Source: Mycolicibacterium agri
GTDB lineage: Bacteria > Actinomycetota > Actinomycetes > Mycobacteriales > Mycobacteriaceae
Assembly: GCF_002553505.1 (NCBI RefSeq)
Contig: NZ_PDCP01000019.1
Location: 1-64,000, forward strand
Direction: 5' to 3'
DNA: 64,000 nucleotides
A model generated the notes under the pieces. That model made no database searches and was not told where the DNA came from. It saw only the letters and a program-made list of their open reading frames with translations. This document shows positions 50,093 to 59,441 of the stretch, in pieces. The translations under genes were made by a program, and so were the position numbers. Position 1 is the first letter of the stretch. Every line of letters begins with the position of its first letter.

Positions 50093-51517
50093 ATGAGCGA
50101 CACCAGCGACACCAGCACCAAGGCCACGTCTGTCGATCGGTCTTCAACGGCGAAACCCTCGGACGGCACTTTGACGCTTGAACGGCGGGGCATCGCGCAT
50201 GTCCCGGCCGGCCAGCGCTACGGCCACCCTCGAAACCAGTTCACCGTGCGGTTCGCGCCGGTGATCTACCTGGCCGGGATCTACCTCGGCGCCAGCGGCG
50301 GTCCGCTCGGGCTCGGCTTCACCGGCAGCGTGACGGCCATCGTCCTGGCGAACATCCTCGGGTCGATCGTCACCGGATTGTGCGCGGTGATGGGGCCGCG
50401 GCTCGGCATGCCGCAAGTGCCGATGGGCAGGGCGCCTTTCGGGTATTTCGGAAACTTCGTGCCTGCGCTCCTCACGCTGCTGATGTGCATCGGCTACTAC
50501 AGCGTCGGCACCGTGCTCGGCGCCAAGTCGCTGGCCGATCTGTTCAACGTCGCCTATCTCCCCACCGTGGTGGTGGTGGCGGCGGCCAGCATCCTCATCG
50601 GGATCTTCGGCTACAAGATCCTGCATGCGATGGGCAAGCTCATCACCAACGTGAGCATCGTTGTGCTCACCGTCGTCTCGGTGGTCCTGCTCTTCCACGG
50701 CGGGGGACCCGGCGTCGAAGCCACCGCCACCGGCACCGACTACTGGCTGTCGTGGTCGGTGCTGTTCACCGCGGTGTTCGGCTACACGGCCAGCTGGGCG
50801 CCGTACGCGTCGGACTACTCGCGCTACCTGCCCGAGAACACCAAGCCGCTGTCGGTCTTCGCCGCCGCCACGGCCGGCCTGTTCGCCTCGTGCACGTGGA
50901 TGATGTGCCTCGGCGCAGGCCTGATCACGTTGATGCCGGACGGCGACGTCATCGACGCATTCGGTGTCGCGCTTCCCGAATGGCTGCGCTATATCGTGCT
51001 GCTGACTTTGGGCCTCTCGGCGATCCCGCACAACTCGGTCAACCTGTACAGCGGCGCAATGAACGCGCTGACCTGCGACGTGAAGCTGCCGCAGTGGGTG
51101 ACGGTGACGATCGCCGGCGTCGTCGGCCTGGTGATCGCGATCGTCTTCGGCGGCGACCAGTTCCAGGCCAACTTCCTGCTCTTCCTGCACGTGCTGTCGT
51201 ACTACATCACGCCGTGGGTGGCGGTCCTGCTGATCGACTACTACGTCGTCCAGCGGGCGGGCCGCAAGATCGAGTCGTTCGACAACTTCTACACACCGAA
51301 CGGTGTGTTCGGACGCGTCAACATGGCCGGGCTGATCGCGTTGGTCGTCGGCGTCGTCGTCTCGATTCCGTTCATGGCCAACGATTTCTACACCGGACCA
51401 GTCGGCGCGGCCCTGGGCGGTGCGGACCTGAGCTACTTCGTGTCCGGCATCGTCGCGGCCATCGTGTACCTCATCTCGCGGCCCCGGTTCGCGCCTCGAT
51501 CGGCGCTCGAGAGATAG
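50093..51517 (+). CDS. NCS1-family nucleobase/hydantoin-type permease
   Basis: A 474-residue membrane protein with about twelve helices. The N-terminal GQRYGHPRNQFTVRFAPVIY, then GPRLGMPQVPMGRAPFG, are landmarks of purine-cytosine permease-type NCS1 transporters. These are proton or sodium symporters for nucleobases, allantoin, hydantoins and some other N-heterocycles. ATG at 50093 follows GGGGAATCGC; an in-frame ATG at 50081 is possible. The PucR-type regulator follows 51 bp downstream, and a molybdenum hydroxylase operon after that, which suggests import of an N-containing ring compound. Confidence 0.88.
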   Translation: MSDTSDTSTKATSVDRSSTAKPSDGTLTLERRGIAHVPAGQRYGHPRNQFTVRFAPVIYLAGIYLGASGGPLGLGFTGSVTAIVLANILGSIVTGLCAVMGPRLGMPQVPMGRAPFGYFGNFVPALLTLLMCIGYYSVGTVLGAKSLADLFNVAYLPTVVVVAAASILIGIFGYKILHAMGKLITNVSIVVLTVVSVVLLFHGGGPGVEATATGTDYWLSWSVLFTAVFGYTASWAPYASDYSRYLPENTKPLSVFAAATAGLFASCTWMMCLGAGLITLMPDGDVIDAFGVALPEWLRYIVLLTLGLSAIPHNSVNLYSGAMNALTCDVKLPQWVTVTIAGVVGLVIAIVFGGDQFQANFLLFLHVLSYYITPWVAVLLIDYYVVQRAGRKIESFDNFYTPNGVFGRVNMAGLIALVVGVVVSIPFMANDFYTGPVGAALGGADLSYFVSGIVAAIVYLISRPRFAPRSALER

Positions 51518-51568
51518 TCCCCCGCGTTCGCCGAGCCGTTTTTGTCACTCGTGGCTAATCTCAGAGTG

Positions 51569-53230
51569 ATGGACCAGCGCGACCCGGCGGCCGCCACAAG
51601 CAGTTCTCAGACCTTGACGCTGGCCGAGCTCCTCGACGACGAGGTGCTCGACGGCGCCCAGCTGGTCGCAGGCCGCGCAGGCATCGGGCGCTCGATCAAC
51701 GCCGTCAACGTGATGACGGTGCCCGACATCGGCCGGTGGGTCCGACACGACGAGTTCCTGCTGGCCACCGGCTATCCCCTGCCCCGCGACGTCGAGGAAC
51801 AGGGCACGCTGCTCGCCGACCTGCACCGGCTGGGCCTTGCAGGCATCGGCATCAAGCTCGATCGGTATATGCCCGAGCTCACCCCGAAGATGATCGATGT
51901 CGCCGACCAGCTCGGCCTTCCGCTCGTGGTCATCCCCGAGCACATCCGCTTCGACGACATCTTGAGCCGGGCGTTCGCCGCGATCGTGAACCGGCAGGCA
52001 GCGGCATTGGAGAGGGCCCAGGAGATCCACAATTCCTTCCTCGACATCACCCTCTCCGGCGGCGGCCTGGCCGAATTGGCACGCAAGCTGTCCGCGCTGC
52101 TCGGCGACGCCAGCGTGGCGATCACCGACCGGCAGGGCGGTGTCCTGGCGATCGCAGGCGACCAGGCGCCGTTGGCCGAACTGCACCTGCTCACCTCCGG
52201 CACGATCGACGCCGCGCGCCTACGGGGTGCGGGCGTGCGCACCGACCAGCGCACGCGGAAGAGTTGGGCGTGGCGCGAGATCCGCGCCGGCCGGCTACAC
52301 CACGGTTTCGTCGTCGCCGTCGAATCAGCAAGGCCCTTCGGCGAATTCGGGGTGGCGGCTGTCGAACAGGCGGCGGTCGTGGCCGCGCTGGAGGTGACCC
52401 GCGATCTGGCTGTCGGCGCCGTGGAGCGGCGGTTTGCCTCGAACGCGTTGTTCGAGCTGATCACCGGAAGCGAATTCGAGCCACGCGAGCACACCCCGCT
52501 GAGCTCCGGCTTCGGCTGGCGGCTGGACCGCGACATCGTCGTTCTCGTCGGACGTAAGGAAAGCCCCGGCGACGAGATGCCGCTGAGCAAGCGCCAATCG
52601 CGGTTGGCCGACGACCGCGCCATCGAGTTCTGGACGTCGGCGGTGCGCAGCAGGGACAGAGACGCCGCCGCGGCGGGTCTCGGCGCCGAACTGGTCGCGG
52701 TGATCGGCGCCGACGGTGATGCGCTCGCCATCGCGCGCTCTGTGCAGGCGGAGGTCGCCCAGTTCACCCGCGCCGAGTACGCCATCGGCGTGAGCCGCAA
52801 ATACCGTGGCCAGACGGGGATTTCGATCGCCTACCAGGAGGCGCGCACCGCGCTGCGGCTCGGGCATCGGGTGTCGGGAACCAGCGCGGTCACCGCGTAC
52901 GGCGAACTCGGGCTGTTCAGATTGCTGGCTCAGGTGCGCGACGAGGAACTGCGCACCTATGCCGAAGAGACGTTGGGGCCGCTGATGCGGCTCAGCGACC
53001 CCGAGCGATCGGAGATGTTCCGCACACTGGAGACGCTCATCGAACACAACATGAACATGGCCGAGGCGGCGCGGCACCTGCATTACCACTACAACACGCT
53101 GCGCTACCGGCTGGCCAAGCTTGAGCGGCTGCTCGGCCCGTTCAGCACCAGCACGCAGGTCGCCATCCAGGTGGGCGTCGCGCTGCAGATCACCGAGATG
53201 CAGCGCAATCTCGCGCGCCGCCCGAAGTGA
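51569..53230 (+). CDS. PucR-family transcriptional regulator
   Basis: A 553-residue PucR/CdaR-type regulator. The N-terminal purine-catabolism regulator domain (LTLAELLDDEVLDGAQLVAG, NAVNVMTVPDIGRWVRHDEFL) is followed by a central domain and the C-terminal helix-turn-helix EAARHLHYHYNTLRYRLAKL. In Bacillus PucR controls purine use in response to allantoin-like ligands. ATG at 51569 is chosen over an upstream TTG. It probably controls the NCS1 gene and the convergent Mo-hydroxylase operon; it ends 9 bp from the stop of coxG. Confidence 0.88.
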   Translation: MDQRDPAAATSSSQTLTLAELLDDEVLDGAQLVAGRAGIGRSINAVNVMTVPDIGRWVRHDEFLLATGYPLPRDVEEQGTLLADLHRLGLAGIGIKLDRYMPELTPKMIDVADQLGLPLVVIPEHIRFDDILSRAFAAIVNRQAAALERAQEIHNSFLDITLSGGGLAELARKLSALLGDASVAITDRQGGVLAIAGDQAPLAELHLLTSGTIDAARLRGAGVRTDQRTRKSWAWREIRAGRLHHGFVVAVESARPFGEFGVAAVEQAAVVAALEVTRDLAVGAVERRFASNALFELITGSEFEPREHTPLSSGFGWRLDRDIVVLVGRKESPGDEMPLSKRQSRLADDRAIEFWTSAVRSRDRDAAAAGLGAELVAVIGADGDALAIARSVQAEVAQFTRAEYAIGVSRKYRGQTGISIAYQEARTALRLGHRVSGTSAVTAYGELGLFRLLAQVRDEELRTYAEETLGPLMRLSDPERSEMFRTLETLIEHNMNMAEAARHLHYHYNTLRYRLAKLERLLGPFSTSTQVAIQVGVALQITEMQRNLARRPK

Positions 53231-53239
53231 GCCGCGGCC

Positions 53240-53863
53240 TCAGTTGGGCCGCACCCGCACGCTGAGCCGTTCCAGGAAGTCTGCGATGCGCTGCCGGGTG
53301 ACGGCCCACACCAGCGGGAGCACCTTGATCTCACTGCCCGCGTCGGCCGGTCGCTGCGGCCGAATCATGGTGGCTGTGGCGCCATTCGGGCTCGGTGCCG
53401 CGCGCAGAGGTTCGCGGGTGGGGCCCTCGATTCTGGATACGAGCTCGTCGGCGAATTGCCCGAACATCTGGTTGGAGACGTCACGGATGCCGCGTCCCAG
53501 CGAGGCGATGCGGCCGGTGAGGTCGAGGTCGGAGACGACGTCGATGCGGCTGCCCGATTCGGCTGGGGCGACCTGAACCCGGACGTGAGCCTGCACCGAG
53601 CCGGACCCGCGCCGGTCGCGGCCGCTGGCGTCGATCACGATGCGGTGCTCACCCGCGTCACGTTCCACCACTGCGGCCCTGCCGACGTAGTTCATCTTCA
53701 GCGGTCCGAACGCGACGTGCAGCACGCCCTCATACCGGTCGCCGCCGAGATCGTCGACAAGCTCGGCGCCGGGCATGCATTCGACCACCGCGGGGGTGTC
53801 CTGCAGGAAGGTCCACACGACGTCGGGGCTGGCGTTGACCTCGGTTCGATGCGCAAGCTTCAT
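53240..53863 (-). CDS. CoxG-like SRPBCC protein
   Basis: A 207-residue CoxG/carbon monoxide dehydrogenase subunit G family protein. The SRPBCC start MKLAHRTEVNASPDVVWTFL and GPLKMNYVGRAAVVERD are typical. The C-terminal tail (PLVWAVTRQRIADFLERL) is an amphipathic helix. In Cox systems CoxG anchors the molybdenum enzyme to the membrane. It is the last gene of a seven-gene run, and its ATG overlaps the stop of the large-subunit gene by 4 nt. Confidence 0.85.
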   Translation of the reverse strand: MKLAHRTEVNASPDVVWTFLQDTPAVVECMPGAELVDDLGGDRYEGVLHVAFGPLKMNYVGRAAVVERDAGEHRIVIDASGRDRRGSGSVQAHVRVQVAPAESGSRIDVVSDLDLTGRIASLGRGIRDVSNQMFGQFADELVSRIEGPTREPLRAAPSPNGATATMIRPQRPADAGSEIKVLPLVWAVTRQRIADFLERLSVRVRPN

Positions 53864-56253
53864 GGCTGTTCCTTCTTGCTCTGCCGGCGGTCCCGCTCGT
53901 CGAGCAGTGCCAGGACCCGTTCGGCCGTGATGGGCAGTTGTTTGGGTCGCACACCGATGGCGGCTTCCACGGCGCTGGCGATGGTGGCCGCAGGCGGACC
54001 GATCGGCGGCTCGCCGATGCCACGCGCGTTGAGGGGGCCACGGCCCTCGCCGCTCTCGACGACGGCGACTTGGATGTCGGGGAGGTCCATCGACGACGGA
54101 ACCAGGTAGTCGGCGAACAGCGACGACAACGGGTGGCCTTCGTCGGTGACGCAGTCCTCCATCAGCGCGTAACCGATCCCTTGCGCGGCACCGCCGATGA
54201 TCTGGCCCTGCACCCGAATCGGGTTGATGGCGCGGCCCACGTCGTGGCAGGCCGCATACTTGAGCAACTGAACGTCGCCGGTCTCCAGATCCACCTCGAC
54301 CTCGGCGGCGTGTGTGCCGAAGGTGTAGTCCGGGAACGTGTTGCCCTGGCCCGTCTGCGGGTCGAAGCCGCCCGACCGTGCCCGCCATGTCGTCAGCACC
54401 GACGTGTCCACGCGGGCTTCGCTTGCGGCGCGCACCAACTCGGGCAGGCTCATCCCGGTTTCGCCGTTCTCGCTGCGCACCATCCCGTCGGCCCAGACGA
54501 GAGCGTCCTCGGGCACGCCGAGTTCCTTGGCCGCGACGGGGGTGAGTTGGTCGCGCAGCTTACGCGCCGCGCGCAGGATCGCGTTGCCCGACATGTACAG
54601 CTGGCGGGTGGCGAACGTTCCGCCTGCGGGCGGATTGAGCGCGGTGTCTCCGATGTAGACGCTGATGTCCGACAGCGCGACACCGAGGATCTCCGAAGCG
54701 ATCTGGCACAGACTGGCGGCCTGGCCCGCGCCGAGATCGGTCACGCCGCTGCGGATCAGCAGCGTGCCGTCCGGCTGCAGCGTGACCCATGCGGAGGCGT
54801 GGTCGCGGAACCAGATGGTGCGGCCGTACGGCTGCATACTCCCCGCGAACCCGCGCCCGACAACCTTGTTCGGTCCGCTGGGTTCGCTTGGCGCGCCGAG
54901 CGATTCGAGGGCAGCGCGGCGGGTCTCGGCGATGGCGACCGCGGTGGTGAGGGGTTCGCCCGCGGCGGTGAGATCACCCTTGGCGATGTAGTTGCGGTCG
55001 CGCACCTCTTCTCGATCGAGGCCCAACGCCGTTGCCACCGCATCGATCTGGGATTCGTAGGCGAACACCACCTGCATCGCGCCGAAACCGCGGAACGCGC
55101 TGGTCGGCACATTGTTGGTGAACACCGCCCGGGATCTGGTGCGCAGCACCGGCACTCGATACGGGCCGGTGGACAGCGCCGCCGCGGCGAACAACACCCG
55201 CGCACTCAGGCACGGATACGCTCCGGCGTCCCCGATGATGTCGGCGTCGACGGCGAGGATCCTGCCGTCCCCGTCGGCCGCTGTGCGGTAATGCATGACG
55301 AACGGGTGGCGTTTGGTGCTGGCCAGGATCGACTCCTGGCGCGACCAGATCATCCGTACCGGGCGGCGGGTCCGCCACACCAGCAACGCCAGGTAGGGCT
55401 CCACCGTCATGTCCTCTTTGCCGCCGAAGCCGCCGCCCATGTATGAGGCGATGACGCGGACCTGGCTCTGCCGCAGCCCGAGGATGGCGGCGATCTCGAC
55501 GGCGTGCTCGATCACCTGAGTGGAGACGCGCAGGGTCACGACGTCGTTCTCCAACCAGCCGACGCCCGCCTCGGTCTCCATATAGGCGTGCTCGACATGC
55601 TGTGTGCGGTAGGTGTTTTCGACGACGACGGTGGCCTTGGCGAATGCCTCTTCGAGATCGCCGCGCTCGAGACGCCAGTTGACGAGGACATTGCCCTCGT
55701 CGTGCACGAGCGGAGCGTCGTCGGCCAACGCGTCTTCAGCGCTGTACACGCCGGGCAGCGGCTCGTAGTCGACGTCGACGAGGTCGGCGGCCTCGGCGGC
55801 GGTCTCGGGGTCGACCGCGGCGACCACGGCGACAGGTTCGCCGACGTATCGGACGCGGTCGCGCGCGAGGACGGGCTGCTCGACGGTCAGTTCACCGAGC
55901 CCGCCACTGGCGTGTTCGACGATCGCGTTGTGCGGAACGTCGGCCGCAGTGAGCACGGCCACCACGCCCTCGAGGCGCTCGGCGGCCGAGGTGTCGATGC
56001 GCACGATCTTGGCGGGCCCGACATCGGATCGGACCACCTTGCCGTGGATCATGCCGGGCAGGTTCCAGTCGGCGGCGTACAGCAGGGTGCCGCGGACCTT
56101 GTTGACGAAGTCGTGGTGTGCCGGTGACTGGCCGACGACGCGGAAGTTGCGTTCGCGTTCCAGCGGTCCGGAGTCGGCGTCTGGGTCGAATTCGGCTGGC
56201 GCCTGCGGTGGTTCGGTGGTGTCGGGTGTCGTCCCGGGTTCAACGGTGGTCAT
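53860..56253 (-). CDS. molybdenum hydroxylase large (Mo-binding) subunit
   Basis: A 797-residue xanthine-oxidase-family large subunit that binds molybdenum-pterin cytosine dinucleotide. Landmarks are VNKVRGTLLYAADWNLPGM, MGGGFGGKEDMTVE, TSAFRGFGAMQ, and the late GEPPIGPPAATIASAVEAA with the Glu that acts as catalytic base. The CO dehydrogenase form I active-site loop (AYRCSFR) is absent, AFRGFGAMQ being in its place, so it is not a CO dehydrogenase. It should hydroxylate an N-heterocycle or aldehyde next to nitrogen. It partners with the two smaller subunits encoded upstream. Confidence 0.9.
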   Translation of the reverse strand: MTTVEPGTTPDTTEPPQAPAEFDPDADSGPLERERNFRVVGQSPAHHDFVNKVRGTLLYAADWNLPGMIHGKVVRSDVGPAKIVRIDTSAAERLEGVVAVLTAADVPHNAIVEHASGGLGELTVEQPVLARDRVRYVGEPVAVVAAVDPETAAEAADLVDVDYEPLPGVYSAEDALADDAPLVHDEGNVLVNWRLERGDLEEAFAKATVVVENTYRTQHVEHAYMETEAGVGWLENDVVTLRVSTQVIEHAVEIAAILGLRQSQVRVIASYMGGGFGGKEDMTVEPYLALLVWRTRRPVRMIWSRQESILASTKRHPFVMHYRTAADGDGRILAVDADIIGDAGAYPCLSARVLFAAAALSTGPYRVPVLRTRSRAVFTNNVPTSAFRGFGAMQVVFAYESQIDAVATALGLDREEVRDRNYIAKGDLTAAGEPLTTAVAIAETRRAALESLGAPSEPSGPNKVVGRGFAGSMQPYGRTIWFRDHASAWVTLQPDGTLLIRSGVTDLGAGQAASLCQIASEILGVALSDISVYIGDTALNPPAGGTFATRQLYMSGNAILRAARKLRDQLTPVAAKELGVPEDALVWADGMVRSENGETGMSLPELVRAASEARVDTSVLTTWRARSGGFDPQTGQGNTFPDYTFGTHAAEVEVDLETGDVQLLKYAACHDVGRAINPIRVQGQIIGGAAQGIGYALMEDCVTDEGHPLSSLFADYLVPSSMDLPDIQVAVVESGEGRGPLNARGIGEPPIGPPAATIASAVEAAIGVRPKQLPITAERVLALLDERDRRQSKKEQP

Positions 56254-56753
56254 GGCGCTTCACCCTTCTCGGCGGCCTGCTCGGTCGGTGTGCGCAGGTA
56301 GTCCTCGACCGCGTCGACGATGGCTTGGTAGCCGGTGCAACGGCACAGGTTGCCAACCAGTTCGTAGCGAATCTCGTCTCGGGTCGCGGTCGGATTGCGT
56401 TGTGCGAGAGTGGCTGCCGTCAGCAAGACTCCTGCGGTGCAGAACCCGCATTGCGAGGCGCCGCGCTCCAGGAATCGCTTCTGCAGCGGGTGCGGGTCCT
56501 CTCGAGGATCGGACCAGCCCCGCAGTGTGACAACTTCATGGCCCTCGGCCTGGACGGCGTACATGGTGCACGCGCTGACGGGTTCGCCGTCGAGCAGCAC
56601 CGTACATGTGCCGCAGACGCCCTCGGCGCAGCCGTAGCGGACGTCGGGCATGCCCAGGTCGTCGTGCAGCACGTCGAGCAGGGTGCGGTCGTTGCGCACC
56701 CAGACTTCGTGTTCGCGGTTGTTGACGGAAAGTGTGAGCTGCGTGCGGATCAT
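56250..56753 (-). CDS. molybdenum hydroxylase 2Fe-2S subunit
   Basis: A 167-residue subunit with two 2Fe-2S clusters. The plant-type N-terminal cluster uses Cys42, Cys47, Cys50 and Cys62 (GCAEGVCGTC and SAC). The C-terminal four-helix cluster uses Cys101, Cys104, Cys136 and Cys138 (QCGFCTAG and NLCRCTG). All eight cysteines are present. It relays electrons between the molybdenum centre and the FAD subunit. Both ends overlap neighbouring genes by 4 nt. Confidence 0.93.
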   Translation of the reverse strand: MIRTQLTLSVNNREHEVWVRNDRTLLDVLHDDLGMPDVRYGCAEGVCGTCTVLLDGEPVSACTMYAVQAEGHEVVTLRGWSDPREDPHPLQKRFLERGASQCGFCTAGVLLTAATLAQRNPTATRDEIRYELVGNLCRCTGYQAIVDAVEDYLRTPTEQAAEKGEAP

Positions 56754-57652
56754 GCGGTGCCTCCGTTGTCGGCGAGAACCCGTTCAAGCAGCCTGCGGGT
56801 GTGTACCGCGACGAGGCGGCGTCGGTAGTCGGCGCTGGCGTGCAGATCGGTGTCGGGGTCCAGTGAGGCCGCGATCGCCTCGGCACTCTCGCGGGCCCGG
56901 TCGGGATGGCCCGGGTCGGACAGCGCGGGCTCAAGTAGCTTGTCGTCCACCAGGATTGGCCGGTCGGCGACGCCGCCGAGAACGACGCGTAATCGCGGGC
57001 CCGATGAGGTGGGGCGCGCGACCACGCTGACGCTGACGGTGGCGAAATCGGAAAAGCGGCGGACCACTTCATGGAAGCCCCAGCGCGCCTCGCCTGCGAT
57101 CGGCAGCCTGGCGCCGGTGACGACTTCGTTGGGTTCCAGCGCCGTGGTCAGATAGGTGATGAAGAAGTCCTCGACGGGGATCGTGCGCTGCCCGCCGGGC
57201 CCGAGCGTGATGATCTCCCCGCCCATGGCCGTGGCCACCGACGCGATCTCGGCGGTCGGGTCGGCGTGGGCGAGCGAGCCGCCGAAGGTGCCGCGGTTGC
57301 GGACCCGCACATTGCCGACGAACTGAACGGCATGGGCCAGCAGCGGCGCATGGTTGCGAACCACCTCGGAGGTGGTCAGCACGCGGTGGCGGGTGTTGGC
57401 CTCGATGAATAGCTGGTCGCCGTCGATGCGTGGGTCCGCCGCAGGCACCGGGTTGACGTCGATCAGGGCGGCGGGAAACGCCAGCCTCAGGTTCAGCATC
57501 GGGACAAGGCTCTGGCCGCCGGCCAGAATCTTGCCTTCGCCCTCCCACAGTTCGAGTAGCTCGACGGCGTCGGCCCATGATTCGGCGCGCTGGTATTCGA
57601 AGCACGTCGCGGGTGTGCGTTCACCGTGGCGAATCGCCTGGTCGACGGTCAT
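56750..57652 (-). CDS. molybdenum hydroxylase FAD subunit
   Basis: A 300-residue CoxM/XdhB-type subunit. FAD-binding segments are AGGQSLVPMLNLRLAFP (near residue 45) and RNRGTFGGSLAHADPTAE. The C-terminal CO-dehydrogenase flavoprotein domain follows. It passes electrons from the iron-sulphur subunit to an acceptor, quinone or NAD. Its place ahead of the 2Fe-2S and large-subunit genes is the usual medium-small-large order of Cox-type operons. Confidence 0.92.
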   Translation of the reverse strand: MTVDQAIRHGERTPATCFEYQRAESWADAVELLELWEGEGKILAGGQSLVPMLNLRLAFPAALIDVNPVPAADPRIDGDQLFIEANTRHRVLTTSEVVRNHAPLLAHAVQFVGNVRVRNRGTFGGSLAHADPTAEIASVATAMGGEIITLGPGGQRTIPVEDFFITYLTTALEPNEVVTGARLPIAGEARWGFHEVVRRFSDFATVSVSVVARPTSSGPRLRVVLGGVADRPILVDDKLLEPALSDPGHPDRARESAEAIAASLDPDTDLHASADYRRRLVAVHTRRLLERVLADNGGTA

Positions 57653-58479
57653 CCGGCCGCCTCCTCGTTGTTGTCTTCGCTGGCACCGACGAGATAGCGC
57701 AGCAACGCGAGTTCGTCGTCGCCCACCGGGGCCAGCTCGTCCACGTCCTCGTGCACGAGCAGCTCGAAGCCGGTGGCCGCCTGCACCTTATCGACGGTCA
57801 CGCCGGGCTGCAGCGCTCGAAGCCGCATGCGGTGCGAGTCGGGCGCGAAGTCGAGCAGCGCCAGATCGGTGACCACCCAGCGCGGCCCGCCGTACAGCAG
57901 CCCGCTGTCGCGGCGGCTGGTGCCGCCGGTGAGGAAACCGGGGCTCGTCACGAAGTCGACGCATTCGACGAACCGGCGCGGCTCGTGTTGGGTGACGACC
58001 ACCACCTGGTTGCACATGGACGCGATGTCGTTCGCGCCGCCGGGCCCCGGCAGCCGCACCTTCGGCTTGGCGATATCGCCCACGACACTGGTGTTGACGT
58101 TGCCGTACTGATCCACCTGCGCGACACCGATGAACCCGTAATCGAAGTAGCCGCGCTGCGCCATCAGGAAGATATCCGTTGCACCGGTGATCATTTGGGC
58201 ACCGATCGCGGCGCGGACTTCGTTGGTCGACGCCGGCAGCTCACCGGGCGCCAACTCGACGCCGATCATTCCGCCCTCGAGCAGAACGGTCAGGTGCGGA
58301 GCCTGCCGACGCTTGGCGACCGCCGCGGCAACCAGTGGTTGGCCGATCCCCGCGAACAGCACTTTGCCGTCCTCGAGCAGCCGGCTCGCGGTGATGGTCA
58401 TGATCTCATCCGGCTTGGCGTCGGGATGCTGAGTCGAGTTCCGTTGACCGTCAGCTATTTTCGTTGCCGATTCCATCAT
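57649..58479 (-). CDS. CoA-transferase/IpdB-like subunit beta
   Basis: A 276-residue class I CoA-transferase-fold subunit. It contains LLEDGKVLFAGIGQPLVAAA, LLEGGMIGVE, and the region ERRFVE-like EPRRFVECVDFVTSPGF typical of the glutaconate CoA-transferase/IpdB group. In mycobacteria IpdAB is a hydrolase that opens the last steroid ring as a CoA ester rather than a CoA-transferase. This pair may act likewise on another ring-derived CoA ester. The first ATG overlaps the alpha subunit's stop. Confidence 0.87.
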   Translation of the reverse strand: MMESATKIADGQRNSTQHPDAKPDEIMTITASRLLEDGKVLFAGIGQPLVAAAVAKRRQAPHLTVLLEGGMIGVELAPGELPASTNEVRAAIGAQMITGATDIFLMAQRGYFDYGFIGVAQVDQYGNVNTSVVGDIAKPKVRLPGPGGANDIASMCNQVVVVTQHEPRRFVECVDFVTSPGFLTGGTSRRDSGLLYGGPRWVVTDLALLDFAPDSHRMRLRALQPGVTVDKVQAATGFELLVHEDVDELAPVGDDELALLRYLVGASEDNNEEAAG

Positions 58480-59441
58480 TGGCGCAGCATCTCCTCTGCA
58501 GTTCGCCGGATCGCCGACAGCCGCGCGGGATCGATCGAGGCGAGGTAGGCGTCGTGGTCAGGGTGGGCGACCAGCGCCGACACGTAGGCGCGCGCGCCAT
58601 CGACCCCACCGGATTTCACCGCGTGCATGTAGGCCGAGAACTCGGCGATGTCGGCCTCGTAATGCCCGTAGCACTCGTGCGGATAGGCGCCCATCGGTTG
58701 GTGCACCACCGCATCGACCGCGAAGCCCGGGATGACGGTGCGGCCGGGATCTCGGCGCAACTCGTCGGTGGCGACGATCTCCTCGGCGGAGATGATGACG
58801 CTGCGCGCGGCCAGCGCCAGGTCGGAGTCCATCAGCTCATAGCCGTCGATCTGGGCGTTGCCCAGTGCGTCGGCGCGCTGCACGTGCAGCAGCGCGACGT
58901 CGGGGTTGAGGCTGGGCACCGCGTTGAGCTGTTGGCCGGTGTAGGGGCAGGTGACCTTGGCCAGGCCGAGCCGACGGTCGATGTCGGAGCCGAGCATGCT
59001 GATCGTCGGCAGATACGGAACACCCATGGCGCCTGCCTTGTAGCGCAACCCGATGCCGAGGTGGCTCCACTCCTCGAAGGTGGCCTGGCCGTTTTCGACG
59101 AGATGGCGCAGCACCGGCGCCAGACCCCACCCGTGGCCGATGCCGACCCAGCTGGTCATTACGCGGTCGGCCATACCGGAGGCGAGGAACAGTTCGGCTT
59201 CGAAGCACGACAGCGGGCGGGCCAACGTCAGCCCGGTGCGGCCCTGGCGCAGCACCTCGATCAACAACGCCATGGGAGTGCGGGCGTGGTTGGTGCCGCC
59301 AACCCCGATCACCGCGCCGTCGCCCACCAGGCGGCGCACGGCTTCTGGTGCGCTGGTGAGCTTTTCGTGGTCTCGCCGGTCTCGTGCTTCCAGCTCGGCG
59401 CGTGCGGCGACGACGCCCTGGGTGGCCAGCCGCGCGCTCAC
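58476..59441 (-). CDS. CoA-transferase/IpdA-like subunit alpha
   Basis: A 321-residue class I CoA-transferase-fold subunit. Landmarks are LVGDGAVIGVGGTNHARTPM, FEEWSHLGIGLRYKAGAMGVP, and DVALLHVQRADALGNAQIDG, close to GctA/IpdA proteins. GTG at 59441 is chosen because it overlaps the preceding TGA as all other junctions do. It forms the active heteromer with the beta subunit. Confidence 0.87.
   Translation of the reverse strand: MSARLATQGVVAARAELEARDRRDHEKLTSAPEAVRRLVGDGAVIGVGGTNHARTPMALLIEVLRQGRTGLTLARPLSCFEAELFLASGMADRVMTSWVGIGHGWGLAPVLRHLVENGQATFEEWSHLGIGLRYKAGAMGVPYLPTISMLGSDIDRRLGLAKVTCPYTGQQLNAVPSLNPDVALLHVQRADALGNAQIDGYELMDSDLALAARSVIISAEEIVATDELRRDPGRTVIPGFAVDAVVHQPMGAYPHECYGHYEADIAEFSAYMHAVKSGGVDGARAYVSALVAHPDHDAYLASIDPARLSAIRRTAEEMLRQ

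Noticed and set aside
53860-56253. Calling the Mo subunit a carbon monoxide dehydrogenase because of CoxG and the CoxM/S/L order
   Set aside because: The CODH form I loop AYRCSFR is missing; the corresponding place reads AFRGFGAMQ. The wider xanthine-oxidase family fits better.
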